The translations under genes were made by a program, and so were the position numbers. Source: Lamprocystis purpurea DSM 4197 (GTDB lineage: Bacteria > Pseudomonadota > Gammaproteobacteria > Chromatiales > Chromatiaceae). From it: a stretch of 64,000 nt of DNA. The stretch covers positions 30,512 to 94,511 of the forward strand of contig NZ_KB902475.1 in the NCBI RefSeq assembly GCF_000379525.1, written 5' to 3'. The notes beneath the pieces were generated by a model. The model was not told the DNA's origin, did not search any database, and worked only from the letters and a program-made list of their open reading frames with translations. Position 1 is the stretch's first letter. Each line of letters starts with the position of its first letter. Shown in pieces: positions 1 through 9,232 of the stretch.

Positions 1-3000
1 TCGGGCGGCGGGTTCGCGGGTGAGGAAGGGACCGTGAGTGGCGGCATAGCGCCGCAACAGCGACTCCAGCGGGGCCTCGACGGCAACGAGACAGGTTTCG
101 GGCAGGCCGGGGGGCGGCACCGCGCCCAGGGCATCGCGGTAGCAGCCGGCATCGTCCGCGGCGATCCAGCGGCGCTCGCCGGCCACGGGGATTTGGACGG
201 CGCGGCGTTGTTGAGTGAGGACGGCGAGCCAGGCAGTCCCGGCCGGATGCGTTTCGGACTCGACTGGTTCCGCCGCGGCGAGGGAATCGCGGCGGGACGC
301 CGCTCCCACGGGGGGCGGGGCTTCGCAGCGAAGGGCGATCTCGGACTCGGTGAGGTCGCCGAGCCGCCGCAGCAGGTCGTGCAGTTCGTCGGGGTCGCGC
401 GCCTGACGGCCGGCGGACAGGTGCTGCAACTCGGCTTCCAGGTCGGCGAGCACGGCGGAGTCGATCAGCTCGCGCAGCTCGGCCTGGCCCAGCAATTCGG
501 CCAGCAGCCCGCGATCCAGGGTCAGCGCCTGAGCGCGGCGCTCCGCCAGGGGCGCATCCTGTTCGTAAAGATAGGCCGCGACATAGGCGAAGACCAGCGA
601 ACGGGCGAAGGGAGAGGCCTGGGCCGTCTCGACCTCATGGACGCGGATGGTCCGGTTGCGGATCGCGGTCAGAATCTCCTGCAAGCCGGGCAGGTCGAAG
701 ACATCGCCCAGCGCTTGCCGGTAGGTCTCGATCACGATGGGAAAAGCCGGGTAACGGCGCACCGCGGCCAGCAGGCTCTGGGCCCGCAGCCGCTGCGCCC
801 AAAGGGGTTGGCGGCCCGCGGCACGGCGGCGCGGCAGCAGCAGCGCGCGGCTCGCGTTCTCGCGGAACAGGCTGGCGAAGAGCGCGGTGTCGGCAAGCTG
901 TTCGGTGACCTGATCCTCGACCTCCGCCGGATCGGGCAGCAGATCGGTGAGTGACGGCAGGTCCTCGCCGTCGGCCAGACGCAGCACGATCCCGTCGTCG
1001 GTCGACATCACCTGCACCTCGAACCCCTCGCGCCGGCTCAGGCGCCATTGCAGGGCCATGGCCCAGGGGGCATGGATGGGCGCACCGAAGGGGCTGAGAA
1101 TGCAGACTCTCCAATCGCCAAGCTCGTCGCGGAAACGCTCGATGACGATGGTGCGGTCGCTCGGGACCTGGCCGGTGGCCTCGCGCTGATCGCGCAGATA
1201 GGCCGCCAGATTGGTCGCCGCCAAATCGTCCAGGGGGGTGTGTGTACGCAGCCACGCGAGCACGTGCTCGCCCTTGAGCCCGGCCAATTCGCGGCAAAAG
1301 GCACCGACCGCCCGCCCCAAGGCGACCGGCCGACCGGGACCGTCGCCGCGCCAGAACGGCAGCTTACCGGGCTCACCGGGAGCCGGCGCCACCTGCACCC
1401 GATCGCGGGTAATCTGTTCGACCCGCCAGGTGGAGGCGCCAAGCAGAATGCAGTCGCCGGCCTTGGTCTCGAACACCATCTCCTCGTCCAGTTCGCCCAC
1501 CCGCGGGCCGTCGGCGCCCAGATGCACGGCGTACTGGCCCCGGTCGGGGATGGTGCCGGCGTTGAGCCGGGTGATGAGTGCCGTGCCGCGCCGGGCGCTC
1601 AGGGTGTCGGTCGCCCGGTCCCAGACAAGCAGCGGCTTGAGTTCAGCGAAATCGCTGGATGGATAGCGGCCGGAGAGCATGTCGAGCACCGCCTCCAGGG
1701 CCGCCCGCGACAGCTCCCGATAAGGTCCGGCGCGCGTCACCAGGGCATGCAGTTGCGCCACCGTGCAGGACGCCGCCGAACACATGGCGGCAAGTTGCTG
1801 GGCCAGCACGTCCAGCGCGTTGCGCGGCATCCGGAAGGGCTCCAGTTCGCCCTTGAGCATGCGCTGCGCGATCACCGCGCACTCCAGCAGATCGCCGCGG
1901 AACTTGGGGTACAGGCGCCCGATGCTCACCTCGCCCACGCCGTGCCCGGCACGCCCTACCCGCTGCAGACCGCGAGCCACCGAGCCCGGCGACTCCACCA
2001 GCAGCACCTGATCGAGCGCACCCATGTCGATGCCCAACTCCAGCGAACTGGTGGCGACGATGGCCTTGAGCTCGCCGCGTTTGAGCGACTCCTCGATCTG
2101 CGTGCGCTGCTCATGGCTGACACTGCCGTGATGCGCCCGCACCAACTCCGGGACCGGCTCCGGACCCGGCTCGGCATCCAGTGCCGCCAGTTCGTTCAGC
2201 CGTTGGCACAAACGCTCGCACAGCCCTCGGCTGTTGACGAACACCAGGGTCGAGCGATGGGCACGGATGGCCGCCAGCAAGGCCGGATAGACCGCGGACC
2301 ACAGGCCGGTCTCCGCGGCCGGGCGGCCGGTCTGACGGGCATAGAGCGCTCCCAGGATCGAACCGCTGGGCAGTTCCGCCGGGGCCGGCGGCGGCGGACG
2401 CTCCATCTCGGGCACCGGAACACAGACCTTCAGATCCAGACGCGGTGGGGCAGCGGCGTCCACGATATCGACCGTGCGGTCGCCGCCCAGAAAGCGCGCC
2501 GCTTCAGCCAGCGGCTGCACCGTGGCCGACAGCCCGATCCGCTGAGGGTCACGGGCGCAGCCCGCGGCCAAACGCTCCAGCGACAAGGCCAGATGGGCCC
2601 CGCGCTTGGTCGGCGCCAGCGCATGAACCTCGTCGACGATCACGGTATGCACCGCGTGCAGATGCACCGCCGCCCCTGACCCGAGCAGCAGATAAAGCGA
2701 CTCCGGGGTCGTGACCAGGATCTCGGATGGCTCCAGCAATTGGTGCCGCCGTTCCGGTGCCGGGGTATCCCCGGTACGGATCGCCACCCGCGGCACCCTG
2801 ACCGCCTGCCCCAACCGCTCCGCCGCCCGGGCGACTCCGGCCAGCGGCGCTCGCAGATTCCGTTCGATGTCGTAGACCAGCGCCTTCAGGGGCGAGAGAT
2901 AGAGCACTTGAATGCCGGGGGGACTTGCGCACGGGTCGGTACCCGCCTCCCCCCGCATCAACCGGTCGATGGCCCAGAGGAAGGCGGCCAGCGTCTTGCC

Positions 3001-3132
3001 GCTGCCGGTCGGCGCCGTGATCAGGGCGTGATGCCCGGCGGCGATCACCGGCCAGCCGCGCGCCTGCGCTTGCGTGGGTGCGGCAAAGTTCTGCGCGAAC
3101 CAGAGACGGGCGGCGGGGCTGAAGCATTCCAT
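1..3132 (-). CDS. lhr: Lhr-family DEAD/DEAH helicase, 3' end beyond window
   Basis: A large ATP-dependent superfamily 2 helicase of the Lhr (large helicase-related) family, acting on DNA or DNA-RNA hybrids, probably in repair. The minus-strand frame starting with ATG at 3132 (MECFSPAARLW) stays open for 1044 codons to the window edge, so the C-terminus is missing. In order I see a Q-motif-like start, Walker A (APTGSGKT), LYLSPLKAL, the Walker B box VDEVHAL, LSAT, then the second RecA domain with HHGSVS, SSLELGIDMG and QRVGRAGH, followed by the long winged-helix and DEAD/H-associated region typical of Lhr. E. coli Lhr is about 1540 residues and the Lhr core about 850-900, so the visible part already exceeds the core. 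Apparent ORFs on both strands across this region are shadows. Confidence 0.92.
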   Translation of the reverse strand, partial: MECFSPAARLWFAQNFAAPTQAQARGWPVIAAGHHALITAPTGSGKTLAAFLWAIDRLMRGEAGTDPCASPPGIQVLYLSPLKALVYDIERNLRAPLAGVARAAERLGQAVRVPRVAIRTGDTPAPERRHQLLEPSEILVTTPESLYLLLGSGAAVHLHAVHTVIVDEVHALAPTKRGAHLALSLERLAAGCARDPQRIGLSATVQPLAEAARFLGGDRTVDIVDAAAPPRLDLKVCVPVPEMERPPPPAPAELPSGSILGALYARQTGRPAAETGLWSAVYPALLAAIRAHRSTLVFVNSRGLCERLCQRLNELAALDAEPGPEPVPELVRAHHGSVSHEQRTQIEESLKRGELKAIVATSSLELGIDMGALDQVLLVESPGSVARGLQRVGRAGHGVGEVSIGRLYPKFRGDLLECAVIAQRMLKGELEPFRMPRNALDVLAQQLAAMCSAASCTVAQLHALVTRAGPYRELSRAALEAVLDMLSGRYPSSDFAELKPLLVWDRATDTLSARRGTALITRLNAGTIPDRGQYAVHLGADGPRVGELDEEMVFETKAGDCILLGASTWRVEQITRDRVQVAPAPGEPGKLPFWRGDGPGRPVALGRAVGAFCRELAGLKGEHVLAWLRTHTPLDDLAATNLAAYLRDQREATGQVPSDRTIVIERFRDELGDWRVCILSPFGAPIHAPWAMALQWRLSRREGFEVQVMSTDDGIVLRLADGEDLPSLTDLLPDPAEVEDQVTEQLADTALFASLFRENASRALLLPRRRAAGRQPLWAQRLRAQSLLAAVRRYPAFPIVIETYRQALGDVFDLPGLQEILTAIRNRTIRVHEVETAQASPFARSLVFAYVAAYLYEQDAPLAERRAQALTLDRGLLAELLGQAELRELIDSAVLADLEAELQHLSAGRQARDPDELHDLLRRLGDLTESEIALRCEAPPPVGAASRRDSLAAAEPVESETHPAGTAWLAVLTQQRRAVQIPVAGERRWIAADDAGCYRDALGAVPPPGLPETCLVAVEAPLESLLRRYAATHGPFLTREPAAR

Positions 3133-3262
3133 CCGCTTACGATAGCGCCTGCGATGGATCAGCGCAGCACTTCCACCGACCGCCTGCTGCCCTTCTGCGC
3201 ACCTTGGCACCACGCGTCACAAGGCGTACTGTTCGCCAAGCCGATCCACTCAGCGCTCAGCA

Positions 3263-3643
3263 ATGACCCCAAGCACGCCCGATACGGCACCGCGGACCGC
3301 CCACCTCACTCCCGGCGAACGACACCTGCTGGCAACCTTCGTCGAGCGGACACTTGCGACCCTGGGCACCGCGGGGATCGAGCGTATCCTGGTTTTCGGC
3401 AGCCGCGCCCGCGGCGGCGGCCATGCCGACTCCGACCTCGACCTGGCGGTTTTCGCATCCGCGACCGCAGCGGCTGCTACTCTGGGGCAACTGGCGGATT
3501 TGGCTACTGAGGTACAGGCCGGACTCGAGGATCTCCCGCACCTGCGGCCGCTTCTGTTTCGGGCGGGGGAACCCGTCAATCCGGCGCTGCTGCGCGCCAT
3601 CACCCGTGAGGGCGTTGAGCTATGGGCGAAGAAGAGCGCCTGA
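3263..3643 (+). CDS. Minimal nucleotidyltransferase (MNT-like) protein
   Basis: A 126-residue protein of the polymerase-beta nucleotidyltransferase fold. The signature around residues 44-61 (VFGSRARGGGHADSDLDL) supplies the Gly-Ser pair (G46, S47) and the metal-binding Asp pair (D58, D60). Such small proteins are usually the MNT antitoxin of HEPN-MNT pairs, where they AMPylate the HEPN toxin. No HEPN-like ORF lies on either side: lhr diverges upstream and a repeat follows downstream. It is therefore an orphan here, perhaps a remnant of a pair or a stand-alone NTase. No strong ribosome binding site precedes the ATG. Confidence 0.75.
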   Translation: MTPSTPDTAPRTAHLTPGERHLLATFVERTLATLGTAGIERILVFGSRARGGGHADSDLDLAVFASATAAAATLGQLADLATEVQAGLEDLPHLRPLLFRAGEPVNPALLRAITREGVELWAKKSA

Positions 3644-3655
3644 GTGCAGCGTGTA

Positions 3656-3684
3656 GGATGGGCAGAGCGAGAGCGATGCCCATC
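3656..3684. repeat. Short palindromic repeat (GGATGGGC...GCCCATCC)
   Basis: GGATGGGC and GCCCATCC form inverted arms around a short AGAGCGAGAGCGAT loop, right after the nucleotidyltransferase stop. It could act as a transcription end for the plus-strand gene. The same GTAGGATGGG start recurs in the larger element at 33821. Confidence 0.55.
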
Positions 3685-3747
3685 CGGCCGCTACCGAAAG
3701 GCGCGGCCCACACAAGCCACATCAGTTCCGATCACAACCGCTGCCGC

Positions 3748-5316
3748 TCAGCGCGTCACGGTCGTACTCACACTGGCCGTGTTGTTGGACGGATCGGCAT
3801 CCGCCGCGGTGGTCGTGACCGTGGCACTGGCCGGGAGCAGGCCGCGGGCACGCGGCTGCACCCTGAGAGATAGGGTGGCGGCAGCACCCGGGGCTATCGC
3901 GCCAAGGTAGCAGTTCACCGTGCGGGAGCCGTAGCAATTACCCTGCGATGGTGCCGAACCAACCCAAGTCACGTTAGTCGGCAGTACCTGCTGATACTTG
4001 ACGCCGGTTGCCCGTGCCGTACCCAGGTTACGCAGGGTCGCCGTGTAAACGAGTTCACCGCGCACTTTGACCGGGTCCGGCGCATCGACCAGCGTCAGCG
4101 CCAGGTCGGCCTGCGGCAGCGGTGGTGGCAGGTCCTGGTCCAGTCGCGCCGTGACACCGCCGGTCACATACACCTGGCCGACGCTGCCCAAGGCGATGCT
4201 GTTGGCATAGCCGCTGCCGGAGATCAGCGCGGTCCAGTCGGCGACACCGTCGGCGCGCACCTTGGTTACTCCCATCGCGGTCATGGCGCCGGCCGCCAGG
4301 TAAGCGCTGCCGCTGGTGTCCATCAGCAACTGTGCATGTGCCAGCAATCCCACGGTGGGACCATCGGCATCCTGGTTCTCCCAGAGCAACTCACCGCTCG
4401 GCGCGTACTTGATGAAGGCTGCACCCCCCAGCCCGGTCGCGGGGAACCCGCTGACGACCGGGGCGCCGTCGGGACCGATTTCGACGAAGAAGCCGGACAT
4501 CGGGTGCGTACGCTCCCACAGCAGGACCCCGGTCGGCGAGATCTTGCGCAGCACACTGCCGGTGCCGGCCGTGTAGTTGCCGTTGATCAGATAGCTGTTG
4601 CCGTCCGCGTCGCCCGCCGCGTCGCCCGCGGTCAGGCTGCGCACCCCGGCGGCGCTCCAGATCGGCTGGCCGGCGGTGTTGATCTTGGCGTAGCCGTTCA
4701 TGCTGTTGCCGCGGCCGCTGATCAGCAGGTGACCGTCGGGCGTGAGCTTGAAAAGCAGCGGTGCGCCGATGCCGGCGGTATCGAACCAGGACCAGAGCGC
4801 CGTGCCGTCAGGTGCGAACTTTTTCACCGTGCTGACAATACCGGCCGGACCGCTCCCCAGACCCAGCACGTAGATAGCATTCTGCGCGTCGACCAGCACA
4901 CGCTTCGTCGATGAGCCATCGAAAAAGCCCTCGTAGACCCGCCGCCACAGCAGTTGGCCGGTGGGGCTGAACTTCATCAGGATGCTGTTCGCATTCACCG
5001 GACTTGAATAACCCGAGCGCAGTGTGCCTGAGACCAGGACGTTGCCCGCGCTGTCGGCAGCCACCCAGGTGGCCATCTCATGCTTGGTGGTATCGGTGTT
5101 GTCGTAACGCACCTCCCATTGCAAAACGCCACTCGAACTGCGTTTCGTCACCCAGATGTCACCGGCGGGGTTGTAGTCCCAGGTCGCGGTAAAGACGTTG
5201 TCGGCCGCGTCGCGGGCGACCGCAACGCCGCCGGGAAGGTTCACCCAGGCGGTTTGAACCCCGGCTTGAGCGAGACCGGCAGCACAGAGGCCGATGAGGA
5301 GTAAGGTGCGTTTCAT
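3748..5316 (-). CDS. Secreted repeat protein with C-terminal DUF11-type domain
   Basis: A 522-residue exported protein of unknown role. The chosen ATG (MKRTLLLIGLCAAGLAQA) gives a clean Sec signal peptide; the open frame extends 25 codons upstream but without signal character. The body is built of beta-propeller-like repeats (for example WDYNPAGDIWVTKRSSSG, LWRRVYEGF, KFAPDGTALW), as in SBBP or PQQ-like surface proteins. Residues from about 400 match the DUF11/conserved-repeat pattern: ADLALTLVDAPDPVKVRGE, YTATLRNLGTARATGV, then ADADPSNNTASVSTTV. Such domains sit on the cell surface or in the periplasm. It stands alone between the nucleotidyltransferase and the anti-sigma gene. Confidence 0.8.
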   Translation of the reverse strand: MKRTLLLIGLCAAGLAQAGVQTAWVNLPGGVAVARDAADNVFTATWDYNPAGDIWVTKRSSSGVLQWEVRYDNTDTTKHEMATWVAADSAGNVLVSGTLRSGYSSPVNANSILMKFSPTGQLLWRRVYEGFFDGSSTKRVLVDAQNAIYVLGLGSGPAGIVSTVKKFAPDGTALWSWFDTAGIGAPLLFKLTPDGHLLISGRGNSMNGYAKINTAGQPIWSAAGVRSLTAGDAAGDADGNSYLINGNYTAGTGSVLRKISPTGVLLWERTHPMSGFFVEIGPDGAPVVSGFPATGLGGAAFIKYAPSGELLWENQDADGPTVGLLAHAQLLMDTSGSAYLAAGAMTAMGVTKVRADGVADWTALISGSGYANSIALGSVGQVYVTGGVTARLDQDLPPPLPQADLALTLVDAPDPVKVRGELVYTATLRNLGTARATGVKYQQVLPTNVTWVGSAPSQGNCYGSRTVNCYLGAIAPGAAATLSLRVQPRARGLLPASATVTTTAADADPSNNTASVSTTVTR

Positions 5317-5423
5317 AAGAGGTATCCGGTAGCGAACAACGTTGGACAGAGGGATGCAGGCGATTCCTGCATCTGCGCTAACACCCGGCAAGCACCTTTT
5401 ATTCCATCCGCTGACCGCGGCGT

Positions 5424-6194
5424 TCAGATCGCGGTCTGCTGGTAGATCGCCTCAGCCAGGGCCAGGAGGCCGCCGCGGTCGAGTTCGCCGGCCACCGCGT
5501 AGGACAGTGGCCCTTCCAGCCAATGAAAGACCGACACGCCGTCCTCTTGCCCGAAGCGGAAGGCGCTATCCCGCTCGTGATCTTCGTTCAGGCAAGCGTA
5601 GAGCACGACGCGCTGCCCCTGGGCGTTCTCATACATCAAGAGCGCACCCGGACCATCGTCGCTCGCGAGCAAACGCCCGCCGACCAGGCCGAAGCCCAGG
5701 GTGTCGAGTTGCGGCGCCTGGACCGGCACGCCCATGCGTTTGCTGAGCCAGGTCACCAGGTGCTGTGCCTGGTCGCCGGGGACTTCCACCGGGTGGCGGA
5801 CCTCGGGGGTGTAAACGGCGTAGGCCATGGCCGCCTCGCGCACGATCGATGGTGTGCCCGCCAGCGGCGCCGTGAGGTGACCCCGCTCCAACTGCACGCC
5901 GATGATCCCCCCGGCGGCCAGGAGCATCAGACTCGCGGCCATTGCCGCCATTGGGCGCTGCCACTGCCGGAATCGCGGTTTGCGCAGCAGCCGCGGCGGC
6001 ACGGGTTCCTGCGCGACCGGACCATAGAGCGCCCGCAGGCCATCCCGCAGTGCGGTGTAGTCGTCCACCTGGCGCTGCGCCCGCGGGTCAGCGGCGAGTC
6101 GTGCCGTCACCCGCCGACGTGCCTGGGTGGTCAACTGACCGTCGACATAGGCATGCAAGTCCTCAAGTTCGGGAGAGAGCCGCTCGTTCATCAT
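5424..6194 (-). CDS. Membrane anti-sigma factor paired with the ECF sigma upstream
   Basis: A 256-residue single-pass membrane protein. The N-terminal part (NERLSPELEDLHAYVDGQL...) is the helical anti-sigma pattern, with an LHAYVDGQL segment common in ECF anti-sigma factors. One hydrophobic segment (roughly residues 82-100, MAAMAASLMLLAAGGIIGV) separates it from a periplasmic C-terminal domain. Its ATG overlaps the sigma-factor stop (ATGA), so the two are translationally coupled. By analogy it holds the ECF sigma inactive at the membrane until an extracytoplasmic signal is sensed. No zinc-binding HxxxCxxC motif is visible in the N-terminal domain. Confidence 0.85.
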   Translation of the reverse strand: MMNERLSPELEDLHAYVDGQLTTQARRRVTARLAADPRAQRQVDDYTALRDGLRALYGPVAQEPVPPRLLRKPRFRQWQRPMAAMAASLMLLAAGGIIGVQLERGHLTAPLAGTPSIVREAAMAYAVYTPEVRHPVEVPGDQAQHLVTWLSKRMGVPVQAPQLDTLGFGLVGGRLLASDDGPGALLMYENAQGQRVVLYACLNEDHERDSAFRFGQEDGVSVFHWLEGPLSYAVAGELDRGGLLALAEAIYQQTAI

Positions 6195-6724
6195 TTCACC
6201 GCCTTCAGAACAGGCTTCGCGTTGGGCGTCGAACCGGGCCGCCGCTCATCCGCCATGAACCCACGCATCCGCTCACGCGCCCGATGCAGGCGCGACATGA
6301 CGGTGCCGATGGGTACCCCGGTCACCGCGGCCACCTGCTCGTAGGTCATGTCCTCCAGACACACCAGCAACAACACCTCGCGTTGTTCCGGGGAGAGCAG
6401 TGCCAGTCCCTGTTCGAGATCCCGCAACGCCAGGGCGTTGTCCGCGCCGGAGGTCTTGGGGTCCGCGTAGTCGGTATGCTCCATGGCCTCGGTCTCAGGT
6501 CGCTTGCGACGTGCTGCATTGATATGGACGTTGTGCATCAGGGTAAAGAGCCAGGCGCGCAGGTCGGTCCCGGCTTCCCAGTGGTGCGCCTTGCGCCAGG
6601 CCCGCTCCAGACAGTCCTGTACCAGATCGTCCGCCGTCTGCACGTTTCGGGTCAGGGCGCGAGCGTAACGCCGCAGCCGCGGTATCTGCTCGGCGAGTAA
6701 CCGGCCGTCGATTCCCTGGGTCAT
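6191..6724 (-). CDS. ECF-type RNA polymerase sigma factor
   Basis: A 177-residue group 4 sigma factor. Region 2 is visible at about residues 20-80 (ADDLVQDCLERAWRK, LRAWLFTLMHN) and region 4 at about 110-160 (LSPEQREVLLLVCLEDMTYE, VPIGTVMSRLHRARERM). I chose ATG at 6724 (MTQGIDGR) because GGGGAC lies at the right distance before it; the frame is open further upstream. It overlaps the downstream anti-sigma gene by 4 nt. The regulon is unknown. The divergently oriented dihaem cytochrome gene is the obvious local candidate target. Confidence 0.9.
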   Translation of the reverse strand: MTQGIDGRLLAEQIPRLRRYARALTRNVQTADDLVQDCLERAWRKAHHWEAGTDLRAWLFTLMHNVHINAARRKRPETEAMEHTDYADPKTSGADNALALRDLEQGLALLSPEQREVLLLVCLEDMTYEQVAAVTGVPIGTVMSRLHRARERMRGFMADERRPGSTPNAKPVLKAVK

Positions 6725-7015
6725 CGCGTCCCCGTCAATGTTCTTATGGATTGAGGTGTCATCGGCCGCACCGTGTATGAATTCCGTGGTTATGCCTGTG
6801 CCGGTCAGCATACTAAACCGCGCCCAGCGCGCTATGCGATGCTTTTGGATGGAATCGGCACCGGCAGACTCGACGATTGCTGGAGCTGGCGCGGTTTAAC
6901 TGAGTCAACACGCGCAGCCAGTCGATTATTCCGTGTCTATCTTCAGTCGACAGCGCCCACGACGGGCTGCGATCCTGTCAGCCTGACGCGCTGTCGAGAA
7001 AAATTGTGTCCCAGT

Positions 7016-7040
7016 GGAATAAGCACGTTGCCTGGGTGTT
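7016..7040 (+). promoter_or_regulatory. Candidate ECF-type promoter upstream of TsdA-like gene
   Basis: GGAAT, 17 nt, then GTT. This resembles the GGAAC-N16/17-GTT pattern of many ECF promoters and lies about 70 nt before the cytochrome start. It is a pattern match only; the specificity of the neighbouring sigma factor is not known. Confidence 0.28.
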
Positions 7041-7107
7041 TACCCACCATGAAACGCCCGTTTCAACGACAACCGCCCATCGACGAAAAACGAAAAGGGG
7101 GACTAAG

Positions 7108-8163
7108 ATGAAGAAGACCGTCATGCTCGCCTGCGCTTTGCCACTGCTGGCACCCCTGGCGCTGGCCGACAACCTGGGTTTCGACGGCAAGATCGTCGAG
7201 CCCGACTGCGACGCCATGGGCGCCTGGTTCAATTGTCGCAAGATCGGCACGGCCCCGGCTCAGGTACGCCGCGGCTATGAGTACATTCACCATACCAGCA
7301 AGACGCTCGGCCCCGACGGCAACAAGAAGTACCCCGATGGAACGCCTTATTCCACCACGACCATCGCCTGTTCGAGCTGCCACTTCACCGGCGGGCATGT
7401 CCCCTTCGGTACGCCCATGTACCAGTCCCCGGCCAAGTACGCCGGGCTGCCCTACTTCCGGCCGCTCAACTACCGGCGCGACCTGGAGGACTCGATCCTC
7501 GACTGCTTTCGCAACTGCATGAACGCCGACCGCACCCCCACCAAGACCGACCCCGTCATGCGTGACATGGTGGCCTATATCCGGTGGTTGTCCGACGGGG
7601 TGACGGACCCCAATATGCAGGGACCCGGCTGGGTCAATCTGCCGGGCAACGGACTCCCGGTCGTCGACCCGGACGTAGCCAACATGAGCGGCGATCCCCT
7701 GGCCGGACGCAGCCTCTTCAACGCCGAGTGTGCAACCTGCCACAGCAAGGATGGCCCCGGCCGTGGCGAGTATCGCCGCGGCGAGAACCGCCCGCGGGTC
7801 CCCGCGCTCTGGGGCAAGGACGGTTACTCCCGCGGGGCCGCCTTTTACAACAGCCAGAATCTGGCGGGCTACATCAAGGAGCACATGCCCTTGGGAGACC
7901 CGCTTACCCTAAGTGCGCAGGACGCCCTGGACATGGCCGTCTACATCAATGACCAGCCGCGCCCGGCCGGCATGGCCGACCAGATGTTCTGCCACACCGA
8001 GACCGACGGCATCCCCGGCCCCCTGCGCAAACCCGCATCCTGGCTGGTGGGCTGCACGTATCCCGGCGAGCCCTTCACCGACCAGGACATCCTCTACGGA
8101 CCCTGGGCACCCATCACCGCCTGGCGCAACGCGGAGATCAACCGTCTCAAAGGACTGAACTGA
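7108..8163 (+). CDS. Dihaem cytochrome c, TsdA (thiosulfate dehydrogenase)-like
   Basis: A 351-residue exported dihaem cytochrome c. It starts with a signal peptide ([20 protein letters not shown]) behind a strong AAAAGGGGGA ribosome binding site. Haem motifs are CSSCH at 88-92 and CATCH at 208-212, one per cytochrome domain. C133, in [14 protein letters not shown], lies 41 residues after the first haem His. This is close to the spacing of the unusual axial Cys ligand of TsdA thiosulfate dehydrogenases (tetrathionate formation), and the ED-x3-DC-x3-CMN context also resembles that family. A TsdA-like or related SoxA-like role is inferred; the protein is longer than typical TsdA. It is transcribed divergently from the ECF sigma/anti-sigma operon. 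Confidence 0.75.
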   Translation: MKKTVMLACALPLLAPLALADNLGFDGKIVEPDCDAMGAWFNCRKIGTAPAQVRRGYEYIHHTSKTLGPDGNKKYPDGTPYSTTTIACSSCHFTGGHVPFGTPMYQSPAKYAGLPYFRPLNYRRDLEDSILDCFRNCMNADRTPTKTDPVMRDMVAYIRWLSDGVTDPNMQGPGWVNLPGNGLPVVDPDVANMSGDPLAGRSLFNAECATCHSKDGPGRGEYRRGENRPRVPALWGKDGYSRGAAFYNSQNLAGYIKEHMPLGDPLTLSAQDALDMAVYINDQPRPAGMADQMFCHTETDGIPGPLRKPASWLVGCTYPGEPFTDQDILYGPWAPITAWRNAEINRLKGLN

Positions 8164-8174
8164 CACTCAATGCC

Positions 8175-9053
8175 ATGGCACTGATCGACGCCTCCGGTGA
8201 GGGGCCGATTACCTACGTGGAAGGCCCGACCGGGGAATTCAGTTTCCAGAGCCCATCCTGGTCGCCGGATGGGACGCGACTGACCTACCTGCGCCAAACC
8301 GGCGGCTCGTGGGGGATCATCGTCGCCAATGCCGACGGCAGCGCGCTGGTCGACATCACACCCGAGGGCTTGGCCGACTTCACCGACCCCCGATTCTCTC
8401 CCGACGGCACCCAGATCCTGGTCAGCGCCTACGCGTTCGACACTGGCGAACGCGGTCTCTACGCGATGCCGGCACCGACCCTGGCGCCAGCCCCGTTGGC
8501 GGCTGCACCCACCATCAATGCCGCCCGAACCGCTCCGTCCGCTTCACTAGCCGCCGCGCCGACGCTGGCCGCCGCAACGGTGGCCACACCGCTGCCAAGC
8601 ACCACCGGTGCCTTCAGCGCCGACTGGGCGGTCGCGTTCGACCCGGTGTGCACCATCACCGGGACCGAGGGCCGCGACCGACTCATCGGGACTTCCGGCG
8701 ACGACGTGATCTGCGGTCTGGGAGGCAACGATGTCATCGACGGTCGCGGCGGCAACGACGTTCTTTTCGGTGATGCCGGAAACGACACCCTGTTCGGCGG
8801 CCCCGGCACAGATATCCTGTACGGCGGCGACGGTGCCGACGTGCTGATGGGTGGAACGGGTGACGACACCCTCGCGGGTGACTCCGGTCGCGATCGACTG
8901 GACGGCGGGGCCGGTGCCGATCGGATGGAAGGCGGGGCCGGTGTCGACGTACTGATCGGCATCGATCGGGTACGCGGGAACGATCGTCTCGACGGCGGAG
9001 CAGCACGAGATGCGTGCAAAGGTGATCGCGGTGACGTCGTCGTGGACTGCTGA
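8175..9053 (+). CDS. TolB-like propeller fragment plus RTX calcium-binding repeats
   Basis: A 292-residue protein joining two unrelated repeat types. Residues 1-95 hold two PD40/TolB-like blades ([30 protein letters not shown]). An Ala/Pro/Thr-rich linker follows, then from about 165 a run of RTX nonapeptides ([28 protein letters not shown] and so on) that bind calcium in secreted proteins. No N-terminal signal peptide is seen and the propeller is far too short to close, so the gene may be a 5'-truncated remnant. The ATG lies 11 nt after the cytochrome stop without a clear ribosome binding site. Secretion would need a type I system through the C-terminus; none is nearby. Confidence 0.7.
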   Translation: MALIDASGEGPITYVEGPTGEFSFQSPSWSPDGTRLTYLRQTGGSWGIIVANADGSALVDITPEGLADFTDPRFSPDGTQILVSAYAFDTGERGLYAMPAPTLAPAPLAAAPTINAARTAPSASLAAAPTLAAATVATPLPSTTGAFSADWAVAFDPVCTITGTEGRDRLIGTSGDDVICGLGGNDVIDGRGGNDVLFGDAGNDTLFGGPGTDILYGGDGADVLMGGTGDDTLAGDSGRDRLDGGAGADRMEGGAGVDVLIGIDRVRGNDRLDGGAARDACKGDRGDVVVDC

Positions 9054-9090
9054 GCTTTAGGCGATTTCCGACAATTTGGATACCCGTCAA

Positions 9091-9150
9091 TGTAGGTGCG
9101 ACTTCAGTCGCACCTGCGTCCGAATCGGTGCGACTGAAGTCGCACCTACA
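9091..9150. repeat. Inverted repeat, two palindromic GGTGCGACTGAAGTCGCACC units
   Basis: TGTAGGTGCGACTTCAGTCG and its inverse at 9126-9150 form long arms, and each arm is itself a palindrome (GTGCGACT-AGTCGCAC). It lies between two convergent genes and could end transcription both ways. A degenerate relative (GGGGCGACTGAAGTCGCCCC) occurs near 37210. Confidence 0.75.
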
Positions 9151-9232
9151 TCCGAGCCGGTGGTGGGTGGTATCCGGTGTTCCGGAAATGACGTCACATC
9201 ATCCAAGGTGACTCAGCGTGCACCGACTGCGG

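Noticed and set aside
1048..2679. Long plus-strand ORF opposite lhr
   Set aside because: No motif of any family; the minus strand carries the complete helicase motif set. High GC opens the opposite frame.
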